Positions 23,093 to 31,493 are shown, numbered from the stretch's first letter. The stretch is DNA of 32,474 nucleotides from Candidatus Arcticimaribacter sp. (GCA_011526285.1 WTJU01000068.1:1-32474); one strand, 5' to 3'. The notes: generated from the sequence alone by a model not told the origin. Program-made: numbers and translations.

Positions 23093-24051
23093 TAGGCTTG
23101 GGTATCGTTAATATTGAGTGTGCTTTGTCGGCTTCTATTAAGGGTAAGCTGGGTCACATCGGGGCGAGAATAGTGACCAACCGGATCGAAATTTTGGCGC
23201 TCTTGATATACGTTATTTAAATGTAAGGTATGATAGAAGATTCCTTCTTTATCACAAATGGGAGGTACTACCCATTCACCGTCGGGTCCCGCTATTGCAG
23301 AACCACCGTTAGCCAACACCTCTGGGGCAGCGGCTAAAAGTTGTTCAAGGTAAGGGGTGTTCCCTGGAAAATCAGTCTTACGCATTAAACTGGAAACAGA
23401 CACAACGTAAGATCGCGATTCACGAGCTATAAAGCGCGTAATGTCTTTTGTGTTGTGTTCTCCTCCTGGCCAAACTGCTACATGAAGGTTTTCCCCTTGC
23501 CCATAGAGTGCAGCTCTTGGTAGTGGCATCCAATTCTCCCAACAGTTTAGCCCGCCAAGTGTGAAGCCATTTAAAGGGTGAACCCGAAGTCCGTGTCCAT
23601 CACCAGGAGCCCATGTTAGTCGCTCGTCATAGGTTGGTTGTAACTTTCGATGAACCGACTGAATTGAACCTGTTTTATCTATATATACCAAGGAGCAGTA
23701 CAAACTGTGACCTCCGCGATTGTGAGCGCGTTCTATAATCCCCAAATAGAGGGCAAGTTTCAATTGTTTTGCAAGTGAACAAACCTCATCAAGATCACCT
23801 GCTTCTATTTGTATTGCATTTTCAGTATAATGTGCGTGGAGTGTTTTGTTGACTGGTAAATCCCATTTTGCTCCTTCAGTTAATGCCAACCAAAATGGAT
23901 AGCCCGGAAGAAAACCTTCTCCAAAAACCAATAAATCGGTTTTTTCTTGGGCGGCCTCTAGCATGGCTGCTTTTACTTTTTCTAAAGTGGCTTTACGATT
24001 CAACCATACGGGAGCCAATTGTGCCATACCCACTTTAATAGTTCCACTCAT
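23092..24051 (-). CDS. Nitrilase (carbon-nitrogen hydrolase, branch 1)
   Basis: 319 residues from the ATG at 24051; the longer reading to 24204 overlaps the UbiA gene by 140 bp and is rejected. The catalytic triad is complete: Glu45 in FGEGFLPGYPFW, Lys136 in HRKLQPTYDERLTW and Cys170 in LNCWENWMP. The CWEN and HRKLxPT forms point to true nitrilases, which convert an organic nitrile to the acid and ammonia, and not to amidases. It is cytoplasmic. It lies 11 bp after ubiA and is fused by a one-base overlap to the pseudouridine synthase gene. Why a nitrilase lies in an isoprenoid operon is unknown. Confidence 0.9.
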   Translation of the reverse strand: MSGTIKVGMAQLAPVWLNRKATLEKVKAAMLEAAQEKTDLLVFGEGFLPGYPFWLALTEGAKWDLPVNKTLHAHYTENAIQIEAGDLDEVCSLAKQLKLALYLGIIERAHNRGGHSLYCSLVYIDKTGSIQSVHRKLQPTYDERLTWAPGDGHGLRVHPLNGFTLGGLNCWENWMPLPRAALYGQGENLHVAVWPGGEHNTKDITRFIARESRSYVVSVSSLMRKTDFPGNTPYLEQLLAAAPEVLANGGSAIAGPDGEWVVPPICDKEGIFYHTLHLNNVYQERQNFDPVGHYSRPDVTQLTLNRSRQSTLNINDTQA

Positions 24052-24062
24052 AAGTTTTTTTC

Positions 24063-24962
24063 TTAAATAGGATAACGTAGTAATACTATACTGGCAACGC
24101 CAGCAAGAATCAAGAGCTTTAATCCGTTGTGAAGCCAAAGATACATCTTTTGCGACTGGGCAACCCACAAGATGAATACTATTCCTAACAGAGCAGGTAA
24201 ACAAAATAGAAAATAATAATACATCCCGCCCAACTGACTTTTTTCTGACAGTAACAAGGAAACTGTTCCCATAGACAAGAGTATAAGAAAAGTCAAAATA
24301 ATTTTTGTGATACGTTCTCCAAAAACAACTGCGGTGGTTTGGTAGCCTCTAACCCAATCGCCTTTAAAGTTTTGTAGGTCTTTAACAAGGTCACGTATCA
24401 AAATAATTAAGAATAAATAACTAGCGTGATATAGCACCCAGGTTGAAAGATTATCAAAGTATAACCCCATGGCAAAAAAAGGCGTGATGGCAAGAAATGC
24501 AGCAAATAAATTACTTGCCCAAAAGGTTTTTTTTAACACATGACTGTAAAGCCATATACCACCAATGTAACCTAAGAAAAAAATACAAGCACGTGGACTA
24601 ACCAAAAGCGAAAAGAGCAGACTCAAAACATTAAAAAGTGCATAAAAACCCAACTGTTGTTTTGGCTTTAATAGTTGATTGAGTAGATATTGTTGCGGTC
24701 GGTTAATTCGGTCTTTTTCTGCATCGTAAAAATTATTGATTAGATATCCTCCTGCAATGGCTAGCGATGAAGCTAAAACTAAAAGAAATAATTGATGATC
24801 AAGTAAATGGTCAATCCAACTTCGATGTGGCGCTAAAATATAACGGGCACTCAAGTACTGTGCAAAAACCAAAACCAAGATCGTATACCCCCGTGTGGAT
24901 GAAAAAATGGCTAGCGTAGAAAGGAAAAAAGAGGTAAGCGTGGACTTGGGGATAAGTCGCAT
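24063..24962 (-). CDS. UbiA family prenyltransferase (geranylgeranylglycerol-phosphate geranylgeranyltransferase-like)
   Basis: 299 residues, about nine membrane helices. The first Asp-rich motif is NNFYDAEKDRINRP (76-89), with Asp80 and Asp84. The second is DLVKDLQNFKGD, between the fifth and sixth helices. The enzyme attaches a polyprenyl chain from its diphosphate to an acceptor. Flavobacterial members are often named for the archaeal-type second ether-lipid step, but quinone or other acceptors cannot be excluded from sequence. Three bp separate it from the kinase gene upstream, so it belongs with mevalonate kinase and decarboxylase in one operon. The start ATG at 24962 leaves a short basic N-terminus MRLIPK. 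Confidence 0.88.
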   Translation of the reverse strand: MRLIPKSTLTSFFLSTLAIFSSTRGYTILVLVFAQYLSARYILAPHRSWIDHLLDHQLFLLVLASSLAIAGGYLINNFYDAEKDRINRPQQYLLNQLLKPKQQLGFYALFNVLSLLFSLLVSPRACIFFLGYIGGIWLYSHVLKKTFWASNLFAAFLAITPFFAMGLYFDNLSTWVLYHASYLFLIILIRDLVKDLQNFKGDWVRGYQTTAVVFGERITKIILTFLILLSMGTVSLLLSEKSQLGGMYYYFLFCLPALLGIVFILWVAQSQKMYLWLHNGLKLLILAGVASIVLLRYPI

Positions 24963-24965
24963 AAA

Positions 24966-25889
24966 TCAAAAATTATAGACTACTTGCAAACGATAATCTT
25001 TGAGTGCAATTTTGGCTTTCTCAAAATCTTCTGTAAACCCAAGAATATACCCTCCCCCACCAGAGCCACACAATTTCAAATAGTAGTCATTTGTCTCTAG
25101 TCCTTTTTTCCACAAAGCATGAAACTGAGGCGGAATCATTGGTTTAAAATTCTTTAGTACTAATTGAGAGAGTTTCTTTGTGTGCGTGAATAAAGAGCGA
25201 AGGTTCCCGTTTAAAAAATCTTCTACACATTGATCGGTATACCGAATAAACTCATCTTTCATCATTACACGAAAGGATTCTTGCTCCATGTTTTTTAAAA
25301 AAAGAGATACCATAGGAGCGGTTTCACCCACGATACCGCTGTCTAATAGAAAAACAGCACCTTTCCCCTCTGGGTTTTGTGAAGGAATTCCTGTAGGTTC
25401 AATTTTATCTTTTGAGTGAATTAATATTGGTAAACTCAAATAGCTGTTTAATGGGTCTAGTCCTGAGGAATTTCCATGAAAGAAAGATTCCATGGCTGCA
25501 AATGTTTGCTTTAAGGTTTGCAGTTTTTCTTTTGTGAGATTTTCGAGTACGGTTATTTTATCTTGGGCATATTGGTCATAAATTGCAGCCACCAAAGCAC
25601 CGCTACTACCAACGCCATAGCCTTGAGGGATGCTACTGTCAAAATACATTTTTTGACTTAAATCTCTCTCTAGTGCCTTCCAATCAAAATGTACTGTAGC
25701 TTTGGGTAATTTTTTAAGGTATGCGCAAAAGGCTACAAGTTTTTGGTGGGAATCTTCAAATTCTGCTGTTGCATTTAACTTTAGCGCTCCGCGATAAAAG
25801 TTATAGGGTATCGAGAGTCCTTTGGAGTCTTTTATTATCCCATATTCTCCAAAGAGTAAGATTTTCGCATAAAATAACGGACCTTTCAT
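24966..25889 (-). CDS. Mevalonate kinase-like GHMP kinase
   Basis: 307 residues. GHMP features are the N-terminal AKILLFGEYGII (8-19), the ATP loop PQGYGVGSSGALVAA (88-102), catalytic-side residues Glu134, His138 and Asp145 in ESFFHGNSSGLDPLNSY, and the C-terminal KLCGSGGGGYILGF. It would phosphorylate mevalonate in the cytoplasm. The divergent N-terminus and short length make phosphomevalonate kinase or another GHMP role possible, but the place 12 bp after diphosphomevalonate decarboxylase and 3 bp before a prenyltransferase supports the mevalonate pathway. Confidence 0.85.
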   Translation of the reverse strand: MKGPLFYAKILLFGEYGIIKDSKGLSIPYNFYRGALKLNATAEFEDSHQKLVAFCAYLKKLPKATVHFDWKALERDLSQKMYFDSSIPQGYGVGSSGALVAAIYDQYAQDKITVLENLTKEKLQTLKQTFAAMESFFHGNSSGLDPLNSYLSLPILIHSKDKIEPTGIPSQNPEGKGAVFLLDSGIVGETAPMVSLFLKNMEQESFRVMMKDEFIRYTDQCVEDFLNGNLRSLFTHTKKLSQLVLKNFKPMIPPQFHALWKKGLETNDYYLKLCGSGGGGYILGFTEDFEKAKIALKDYRLQVVYNF

Positions 25890-25901
25890 AGCACAACAAA
25901 T

Positions 25902-26975
25902 TTACAACATTTTGGCGCCAGTACCAATTTGATCTTCAATGTATTGACCATTCTGACAGTAGTTAGCTAGGTCTGTTTGTATGAAACTGAGTATGGCTTT
26001 TTTATTGGCTTCTGGGTAGAGTAAATGCACATTTGCTCCCGCATCTAGCGTGAAACAAAGTGGAAGTTTAGTTGCTCTACGGAAATCCCACAACTTGTTT
26101 AAAACAGCTAGCGTGTTAGGTTGCATTAAAACAAAATAGGGATTAGATGCCATCATCAAGGCGTGTAATGTGAGGGCTTCTAATTCAACTAATTCCATAA
26201 AATCATCCAAATTACCTTCTGCCATGATTGCCAATAGTCGCTGCACATGTTGGTGTGCTTGCTCAAAACGGGCAGCAGCATAGGGATGGTTTTCCATTAA
26301 TTGATGCCCCAATGTGCTACTTACTTTTTTTTGCCCTTTGTCTATAATGAGAATGGTGTCTTGATAAGTTGTAAATACCGGATGAATGTTTTCTTGAATT
26401 ACTGTTCCAAAAGATTGAGAACTCCCTGAAATTGAAGCGGTTTTTCCCCAAGACATCATTGGACCTTGTATGCTACGTGCCGCACTACCTGAACCCAAGC
26501 GTGCTAAAAAAGAGGCTTTTTGATTGAATTTTTCTGGATGACCTAATTTACCTGCTTGTTGTTCTATTGAGAGTAAGGCCAAGGCCAAGGCACTCATGCT
26601 AGATGCGGAGGAAGCAATTCCACTACTATGGGGAAAGGAATTAGAAGACTCTATAGCTAACTCATGCGTCAATAAATAGGGACAATAATCTACAATACGC
26701 GAAAAAAAGGCTTCCATTTTTGGATGGAAGGCAGGCGCCTCTTCTCCTTCAAAAAGAAATGAAAAAGAAAAACCTTCACTAGTTTTTGGGCGAAACGCAA
26801 CACTAGTTGTCGTAACACAATTGGAGAGCGTAAAACTCAACGAAGGATTTTGTGGGAGTTGTACACCATATTTCCCCCAATATTTAACCAGTGCGATGTT
26901 AGACGGGGAAGCCCACGTCACTTTTCCCTCGATTGGTGGAAATTCCGAGGAAATAAATTCTTTTTCAAAGCTCAT
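25902..26975 (-). CDS. mvaD: Diphosphomevalonate decarboxylase
   Basis: Catalyses the ATP-dependent decarboxylation of mevalonate 5-diphosphate to isopentenyl diphosphate. It has 357 residues from the ATG at 26975. The signature is SPSNIALVKYWGKYG (about 23-37), with the ATP loop SFPHSSGIASSASSMSALALAL and the C-terminal LCFTLDAGANVHLLYP, whose Asp is the catalytic base. A frame extending to 27035 crosses the promoter region and is rejected. It is the first gene of a five-gene minus-strand operon. A TATCTTTA box (26980-26987) lies directly before the ATG. Confidence 0.95.
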   Translation of the reverse strand: MSFEKEFISSEFPPIEGKVTWASPSNIALVKYWGKYGVQLPQNPSLSFTLSNCVTTTSVAFRPKTSEGFSFSFLFEGEEAPAFHPKMEAFFSRIVDYCPYLLTHELAIESSNSFPHSSGIASSASSMSALALALLSIEQQAGKLGHPEKFNQKASFLARLGSGSAARSIQGPMMSWGKTASISGSSQSFGTVIQENIHPVFTTYQDTILIIDKGQKKVSSTLGHQLMENHPYAAARFEQAHQHVQRLLAIMAEGNLDDFMELVELEALTLHALMMASNPYFVLMQPNTLAVLNKLWDFRRATKLPLCFTLDAGANVHLLYPEANKKAILSFIQTDLANYCQNGQYIEDQIGTGAKML

Positions 26976-26979
26976 GGCA

Positions 26980-26987
26980 TAAAGATA
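26980..26987 (-). promoter_or_regulatory. -7 box TATCTTTA for the mevalonate operon
   Basis: One mismatch from TANNTTTG, with a TTG 16 bp further upstream. The box ends 4 bp before the ATG at 26975, so the predicted transcript begins at the start codon. It lies in the 71-bp divergent spacer shared with tspO. Confidence 0.35.
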
Positions 26988-27046
26988 GTACTTTCGAGCC
27001 CACCAAATGGTGAAAAATAATTTATTACCTTCCAAGAAAAAGTAGA

Positions 27047-27532
27047 ATGAAACCGTACGGGAAATTTATTTTAGGGAGTTTGGTCGCTGTGAGTCTTTGC
27101 CTTTTAATTGGAGGTGTGTCGGGTTATATTACCCGATTGGCTATTCCTGTATGGTATGCGGAATTAGAAAAACCATTTTTCACTCCTCCAAATTGGTTGT
27201 TCGCTCCTGTATGGACAACCCTTTATGTTTTAATGGGGATAGCTGCAGGTGGGATCTGGGCAAAAGGAATGCATCATCGTTGGGTAAAGACTGCTCTCTA
27301 TCATTTTGCAGCACAGTTAATCTTTAATGCACTGTGGACATTAACGTTTTTTGGATTGAAGAGACCTGAGCTTGCCTTGCTTATAATTGTGATCTTAGCT
27401 GTTCTAATTGAACGTTGTATCTATTGGTTTGCAATTGTACAACGCACTATGTCACTTTTACTTTACCCTTATTTGGCATGGGTTGTTTTCGCCACTTTTT
27501 TAAACCTAGGAATAGTTTATTTGAATCGTTAA
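27047..27532 (+). CDS. tspO: TspO/MBR family membrane protein
   Basis: 161 residues with five membrane helices. The family blocks are complete: PVWYAELEKPFFTPPNWLFAPVWTTLYVLMGIAAGGIW (about 34-71), FNALWTLTFFGLKRPELALL and LLYPYLAWVVFATFLNLGIVYLN at the end. TspO proteins bind tetrapyrroles and cholesterol-like ligands and are tied to stress and light responses in bacteria. It is divergent from the mevalonate operon. It abuts the convergent GDPD gene, with the stop codons on opposite strands touching (27532/27533). Confidence 0.95.
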   Translation: MKPYGKFILGSLVAVSLCLLIGGVSGYITRLAIPVWYAELEKPFFTPPNWLFAPVWTTLYVLMGIAAGGIWAKGMHHRWVKTALYHFAAQLIFNALWTLTFFGLKRPELALLIIVILAVLIERCIYWFAIVQRTMSLLLYPYLAWVVFATFLNLGIVYLNR

Positions 27533-28285
27533 TTATTGCTGAGGATATACCCGTTCAGGATAATCGGTAATGATTGCATCTACCCCTAATTGCTTCATAT
27601 GCTCAATTTCCTCCTTCTCGTTAATGGTCCAAGGGTAAATCTTGAGTTCCTCCGCTTGAATTTTGCGCACATTTTTCTCATTGAGGCTTTTAAAATTGGG
27701 GTTAATTGCAAAAGCGTTGAGTTTTTTGGCAATCGGAATTGCGTCTACAGGATCATCTTCTGTTAAAACAGCAATGGCAACTTCTTTGGTCGCCTGATAA
27801 AATAATTCAAGTTCATTCCAATCGAAACTCGAAATAAAAACCTCTTCTGGTTTCAATGTTCCAGCTTTAAAATAGGTGTCCAACACAGCAGCTGTTGGCA
27901 CTGCTGTGCGGGTACCTTTTAATTCTATATTTAAGACCGTTTTTCCAGCTGTAATATCGAGTACTTCAGTAAGGGTAGGAATAGGCTCTCTACCTAAAAC
28001 AGTAATCGTTCGGATAGAGTCTAACGACAATTCTTCAATATAGCCTGTGGCGTTGGTTAGTTTCTCTAAGGTTTTATCATGAAAAACAACCAATTCACCA
28101 GAAGCACATAAAAACACATCGATTTCAATTCCATCAACCCCTAGTTCAAGGGCTTTTTTTACAGAGGCTACCGTATTTTCTGCCACATGCCCTCGTGCCC
28201 CGCGGTGACCAATTACTAGCGGGTCAGCTTTAGAAGTACAAGAGGTAATGGCGAAAATCATTAGTAATAAAACGGTATTTTTCAT
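27533..28285 (-). CDS. Glycerophosphodiester phosphodiesterase lipoprotein
   Basis: 250 residues with a lipoprotein signal (MKNTVLLLMIFAITSC, lipidated Cys16), so it is anchored in the envelope. The GDPD active site is present: His27 in GHRGARG, Glu36 in ENT, Glu54 and Asp56 in DGIEIDV, and His69 in VVFHD. It hydrolyses deacylated phospholipid head groups to glycerol 3-phosphate and an alcohol. Its ATG lies 4 bp after the stop of the amylase gene, so the two lipoproteins share a transcript. Confidence 0.93.
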   Translation of the reverse strand: MKNTVLLLMIFAITSCTSKADPLVIGHRGARGHVAENTVASVKKALELGVDGIEIDVFLCASGELVVFHDKTLEKLTNATGYIEELSLDSIRTITVLGREPIPTLTEVLDITAGKTVLNIELKGTRTAVPTAAVLDTYFKAGTLKPEEVFISSFDWNELELFYQATKEVAIAVLTEDDPVDAIPIAKKLNAFAINPNFKSLNEKNVRKIQAEELKIYPWTINEKEEIEHMKQLGVDAIITDYPERVYPQQ

Positions 28286-28289
28286 GAAG

Positions 28290-29672
28290 TTACTTTTTTA
28301 AAATCCAAAATTCCCATGGCTTCATTCGGTATTCATAGGAAAAGGATAAACGCTTTGGTTTGTTATCAAAAAAGCGCTTGAATTCTCCGTTGTAGGGTGA
28401 TGTAAACCCAATATGATCTTTAGACATATTGGCAATAAAGACAATAGTATCACCTGCTTTTGAGCGTTCAAAGGCGAGTACTTTATCTTCTAAAGAGGTT
28501 GCTATTGGTGTATATTTTCCTGCTTCAACCCCCGCATTTAATGCTGGATGCGTGCGTTTTAATTCCCCCAATTGTTTTAACAACTGAAAGGTTTCTCCTG
28601 CTACTCGAGGGAAGGAATCTTTTTCAAAAAACAAAAGACGTTTGTCTAAATCATACTCTACGCCACTGTATAAAAAGGGCAAGCCGGGAGCAGCGTAATT
28701 TAGGGCCATCATGGCATGTGCAGCTTTTCCATAAAGTTCATCTACTGTTCCTGCCCACGCATTTTCGTCATGCGAGCTAACAAAGTTAAGGAGTAAATGA
28801 GCTGGGTCGTGTTTTAAGATAAAGTTCTCACGATGAGCAGCATAATCTTTTACTGTTTTATGCCCGTGAACAATGTCTTTTGTTAGGTGGTGACCCGGAA
28901 AGTCATAAGAAGCATTAAAATTGGCTAAATGTTCCATTCCTCCGGGGTGATTGGCATCTGTTTCTCCAAGAAGAAAAACGGGTTTCAATGCACGCATAGC
29001 GGCGAAAGTATCTTCATAAAACTCCATTGGAACTGCATAGGCTTGGTCAACACGATAACCATCAATATCAACTTCTTTAATCCAATACAACATGGCTTCT
29101 TTCATCGCCTCACGCATATCGGGGTTGTCGTAGTCTAAGTCAGCAACATCTGTCCAGCCAAAAGATTGTCCGGTGCGTGGATCAATTGGATCGATAATTT
29201 CTCCTGCCTCATTTTTCAAATAATATTCTGGGTGTTGCTCAATCCAAACGTGATCCCAGCCTGTGTGACCTGGCACCCAATCAAAAATTACATACATGCC
29301 CAAAGCATGTGCTTGGTTAACGAGGGCTTTTAAATCTTCAAGTGTTCCGTATTCTGGATTCACACCCTTATAATCTGATACAGCATAATAACTCCCTAAA
29401 GGGCCTTTGCTTTTTGTTGTAGAAATAGGGTAAGTAGGCATTAACCACAATATATTGACGCCCAGTTCTTTTACTTTTGGCAATTCTTTTGCAAATGCAT
29501 TAAATGTACCTTCATTGGTAAACTGGCGAATATTAACCTCATAAAGTATCCCTTCGGCCATATCTTGAGCCGTAATTGGAGTCATGGGCTTTACCTCAAC
29601 AGTAGATTGATTTTGATTGGTTTGGCATGCGATAAAACCAATTGCCAAACATAAAGTAAGTAGTTTTTTCAT
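28290..29672 (-). CDS. GH13 alpha-amylase family lipoprotein
   Basis: 460 residues with a lipoprotein signal (MKKLLTLCLAIGFIAC, Cys16). The GH13 regions are complete: DWVPGHTG (131-138), GYRVDQA with nucleophile Asp209, LLGETD with acid/base Glu237, and SSHDEN with Asp302. The (beta/alpha)8 barrel starts at GILYEVNIRQF (41-51) and a small C-terminal beta domain ends the protein. It would cleave alpha-glucans or maltodextrins at the outer membrane or periplasm. No SusC/SusD pair or other glycan genes are beside it. A perfect -7 box precedes it and it is followed by the GDPD gene after 4 bp. Confidence 0.94.
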   Translation of the reverse strand: MKKLLTLCLAIGFIACQTNQNQSTVEVKPMTPITAQDMAEGILYEVNIRQFTNEGTFNAFAKELPKVKELGVNILWLMPTYPISTTKSKGPLGSYYAVSDYKGVNPEYGTLEDLKALVNQAHALGMYVIFDWVPGHTGWDHVWIEQHPEYYLKNEAGEIIDPIDPRTGQSFGWTDVADLDYDNPDMREAMKEAMLYWIKEVDIDGYRVDQAYAVPMEFYEDTFAAMRALKPVFLLGETDANHPGGMEHLANFNASYDFPGHHLTKDIVHGHKTVKDYAAHRENFILKHDPAHLLLNFVSSHDENAWAGTVDELYGKAAHAMMALNYAAPGLPFLYSGVEYDLDKRLLFFEKDSFPRVAGETFQLLKQLGELKRTHPALNAGVEAGKYTPIATSLEDKVLAFERSKAGDTIVFIANMSKDHIGFTSPYNGEFKRFFDNKPKRLSFSYEYRMKPWEFWILKK

Positions 29673-29695
29673 CTTTGATTTTCGTTGTAAAAAAC

Positions 29696-29703
29696 CAAAG
29701 ATA
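29696..29703 (-). promoter_or_regulatory. -7 promoter box TATCTTTG for the amylase-GDPD pair
   Basis: A perfect TANNTTTG match on the minus strand, 23 bp before the ATG at 29672, predicting a leader of about 20 nt. It lies 9 bp beyond the ferredoxin stop. No -33 TTG is seen at the expected spacing. Confidence 0.5.
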
Positions 29704-29712
29704 CAAAAGATG

Positions 29713-30036
29713 TTAGTCTTCTTCTGGAGCCAATTCTACTTGTAATCCCTCAAGGGATTTTGTTATGGGAATTTGACATCCCAAACGACTTGTTTCACGA
29801 ACGTTAAAGGCTTCAGCTAACATCGCTTCTTCATCATCAGAACGCTCGTTTAGCGAATGATTGGATAGAATGTAACACTGGCAAGAAGCACACAGTGCCA
29901 TCCCGCCACACGTTCCCTCAACGGGTAATTCATAGGCTTTACAAACCTCCATGAGGTTCATATTCATATCTGTGGGTGCATCAATTTGATGCTCAATCCC
30001 ATCACGGTCTATGACAGATATTTTAATGTCAGACAT
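29713..30036 (-). CDS. [2Fe-2S] ferredoxin, adrenodoxin/Isc type
   Basis: 107 residues. Cluster ligands are Cys43, Cys49 and Cys52 in TCGGMALCASC and Cys87 in RLGCQI, the C-X5-C-X2-C...C pattern of adrenodoxin-like ferredoxins. The acidic stretch RSDDEEAML and tail APEED are usual for partner docking. It carries electrons in the cytoplasm. It follows a NifU-domain protein by 7 bp and Mrp further upstream, so a role in Fe-S cluster assembly or transfer is likely. An extra Cys54 follows the cluster loop. Confidence 0.93.
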   Translation of the reverse strand: MSDIKISVIDRDGIEHQIDAPTDMNMNLMEVCKAYELPVEGTCGGMALCASCQCYILSNHSLNERSDDEEAMLAEAFNVRETSRLGCQIPITKSLEGLQVELAPEED

Positions 30037-30043
30037 CTACTTT

Positions 30044-30277
30044 CTATGCTTCTAGATTAATGACCTGCTCGATTTGAGGAGCGTGTTTTTTTATGGTCAT
30101 TTCTACCCCAGACTTTAACGTCATTTGGTTAACAGAACAACCAGCGCATGCACCTTGTAGTTGGACTTTTACTACTTTATCATTTTCAATATCGATGAGT
30201 GAAATGTCTCCTCCATCAGCTGCTAAAAAAGGGCGGATTTCATCGAGTGCGTTAAGAACCTTGTCTCTTAATTCCAT
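30044..30277 (-). CDS. NifU C-terminal domain protein (Nfu-type Fe-S scaffold)
   Basis: 77 residues, a stand-alone Nfu domain. The CxxC that holds a bridging [4Fe-4S] cluster in a dimer is Cys44 and Cys47 in GACAGCSVNQMTLKSG. IRPFLAADGGDISLIDI (14-30) is the usual N-terminal part. It carries assembled clusters to target proteins in the cytoplasm. It lies between the Mrp ATPase (11 bp upstream) and the ferredoxin (7 bp downstream) on one transcript. Confidence 0.95.
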   Translation of the reverse strand: MELRDKVLNALDEIRPFLAADGGDISLIDIENDKVVKVQLQGACAGCSVNQMTLKSGVEMTIKKHAPQIEQVINLEA

Positions 30278-30288
30278 AGGGTTGAGAT

Positions 30289-31419
30289 TTACTTATTAAC
30301 AGCAGAACAACCTGCCATAGTGGTTATTTTAACCGCTTGTGTTGGCGGTAAATGGTCGTTTCGTTTTACTAATTCACTTACTGTGTTTCGCGTAATATTT
30401 TCAAAAGCTTCTGTAACTTTTGTCTTGTCTTGAAGTGCTGCTGGGCGTCCTACATCACCTGCTTCTCGGATGCTTTGTACTATTGGAACTTCCCCTAGAA
30501 AAGGCACTTGTTTGTCTTGGGCTAAATTTTTTGCTCCTTCTCTACCAAACAGATAGTATTTATTGTCGGGTAACTCCTCTGGGGTAAAATATGCCATGTT
30601 TTCTATGATTCCCAGTACTGGAACATTGATGTTTTCTTGTTGGAACATCGCAATTCCTTTTTTAGCGTCTGCCAAAGCAATGTTTTGTGGCGTTGAAACC
30701 ACCACTGCCCCATTGATGGGCAAAGATTGAACTATACTCAAATGAATGTCTCCTGTACCCGGAGGTAAATCAATGAGGAGAAAATCGAGTTGTCCCCAAG
30801 CAGCGTCAAAAATCATTTGGTTGAGGGCCTTAGCCGCCATCGGTCCGCGCCAAATAACAGCTTGGTTGGGCTGTGTAAAGAAACCTATAGACAGTACTTT
30901 TACACCGTAATTTTCAATAGGTTCCATTTTGGAACACCCATTGACATTCACTGAGAGGGGGCGTGCACCTTCCATATCCAACATGGTGGGTATTGAAGGT
31001 CCATAGATATCGGCATCGAGTACTCCTACACTAAATCCCATTTTGGCTAGGGCTACTGCCAAATTAGCAGTTACCGTAGATTTTCCAACTCCACCTTTAC
31101 CAGACGAGATGGCTATAATGTTATCTATGCCTGGAATGGGCTGACCTTTTATGGTCTCATTCTTTGGGGGAGCCTCAACCGTTATGTTGGTTTTTATTTT
31201 TGCTTTTGGATGCACTTCTTTGTGAATGCATTTCAATATTTCAACCTCAAGTTTTTTACGGGCTTGCAAGCTGGGGTTTTGTAACGTAATATCAATGACT
31301 ACTTCGTCACCAAAAACAACTATGTTTTTCACTGCACCACTTTCCATAAGTGGTTTACCATCTCCTGGAAGGGTTATGGTTGTCAATGCAGTTTGTATGT
31401 CTTGTTTGTTAAGGGTCAT
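30289..31419 (-). CDS. Mrp/NBP35 family ATP-binding Fe-S carrier (ApbC-like)
   Basis: 376 residues. The N-terminal DUF59/MIP18-like domain (about 1-85) is followed by a P-loop ATPase with the deviant Walker A SSGKGGVGKST (105-115), DADIYGPSIPTM and DLPPGTGD. In E. coli ApbC the ENM segment is followed by a CxxC that binds the transferred cluster. Here the segment reads ENMAYFTPEELPDNKYYLFG and has no cysteine; the only cysteines are Cys64, one in NGCSKM and one near the C-terminus (AGCSAVNK). The neighbours NifU and ferredoxin support a role in Fe-S delivery. It is first in its operon, after a perfect -7 box. Confidence 0.93.
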   Translation of the reverse strand: MTLNKQDIQTALTTITLPGDGKPLMESGAVKNIVVFGDEVVIDITLQNPSLQARKKLEVEILKCIHKEVHPKAKIKTNITVEAPPKNETIKGQPIPGIDNIIAISSGKGGVGKSTVTANLAVALAKMGFSVGVLDADIYGPSIPTMLDMEGARPLSVNVNGCSKMEPIENYGVKVLSIGFFTQPNQAVIWRGPMAAKALNQMIFDAAWGQLDFLLIDLPPGTGDIHLSIVQSLPINGAVVVSTPQNIALADAKKGIAMFQQENINVPVLGIIENMAYFTPEELPDNKYYLFGREGAKNLAQDKQVPFLGEVPIVQSIREAGDVGRPAALQDKTKVTEAFENITRNTVSELVKRNDHLPPTQAVKITTMAGCSAVNK

Positions 31420-31445
31420 TCCTTTTTTAAACTGATTCTAAATTG

Positions 31446-31453
31446 CAAATATA
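31446..31453 (-). promoter_or_regulatory. -7 promoter box TATATTTG for mrp-nifU-fdx
   Basis: A perfect TANNTTTG match on the minus strand, 26 bp before the ATG at 31419, predicting a leader of about 22 nt. A TTTG lies 15 bp upstream of the box, slightly closer than the usual -33 spacing. Confidence 0.55.
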
Positions 31454-31493
31454 CAGGGAAGATAGCGACAAAAAAAGTTTGAATCTTAAAGCT

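Noticed and set aside
23092-24204. 370-residue nitrilase from an upstream start
   Set aside because: The extra residues overlap the UbiA gene in another frame and look nothing like a nitrilase; the ATG at 24051 begins the normal N-terminus MSGTIKVGMAQLAP.
25902-27035. Longer diphosphomevalonate decarboxylase from 27035
   Set aside because: The extension crosses the promoter box, nearly reaches the divergent tspO gene, and lacks similarity to the family N-terminus.
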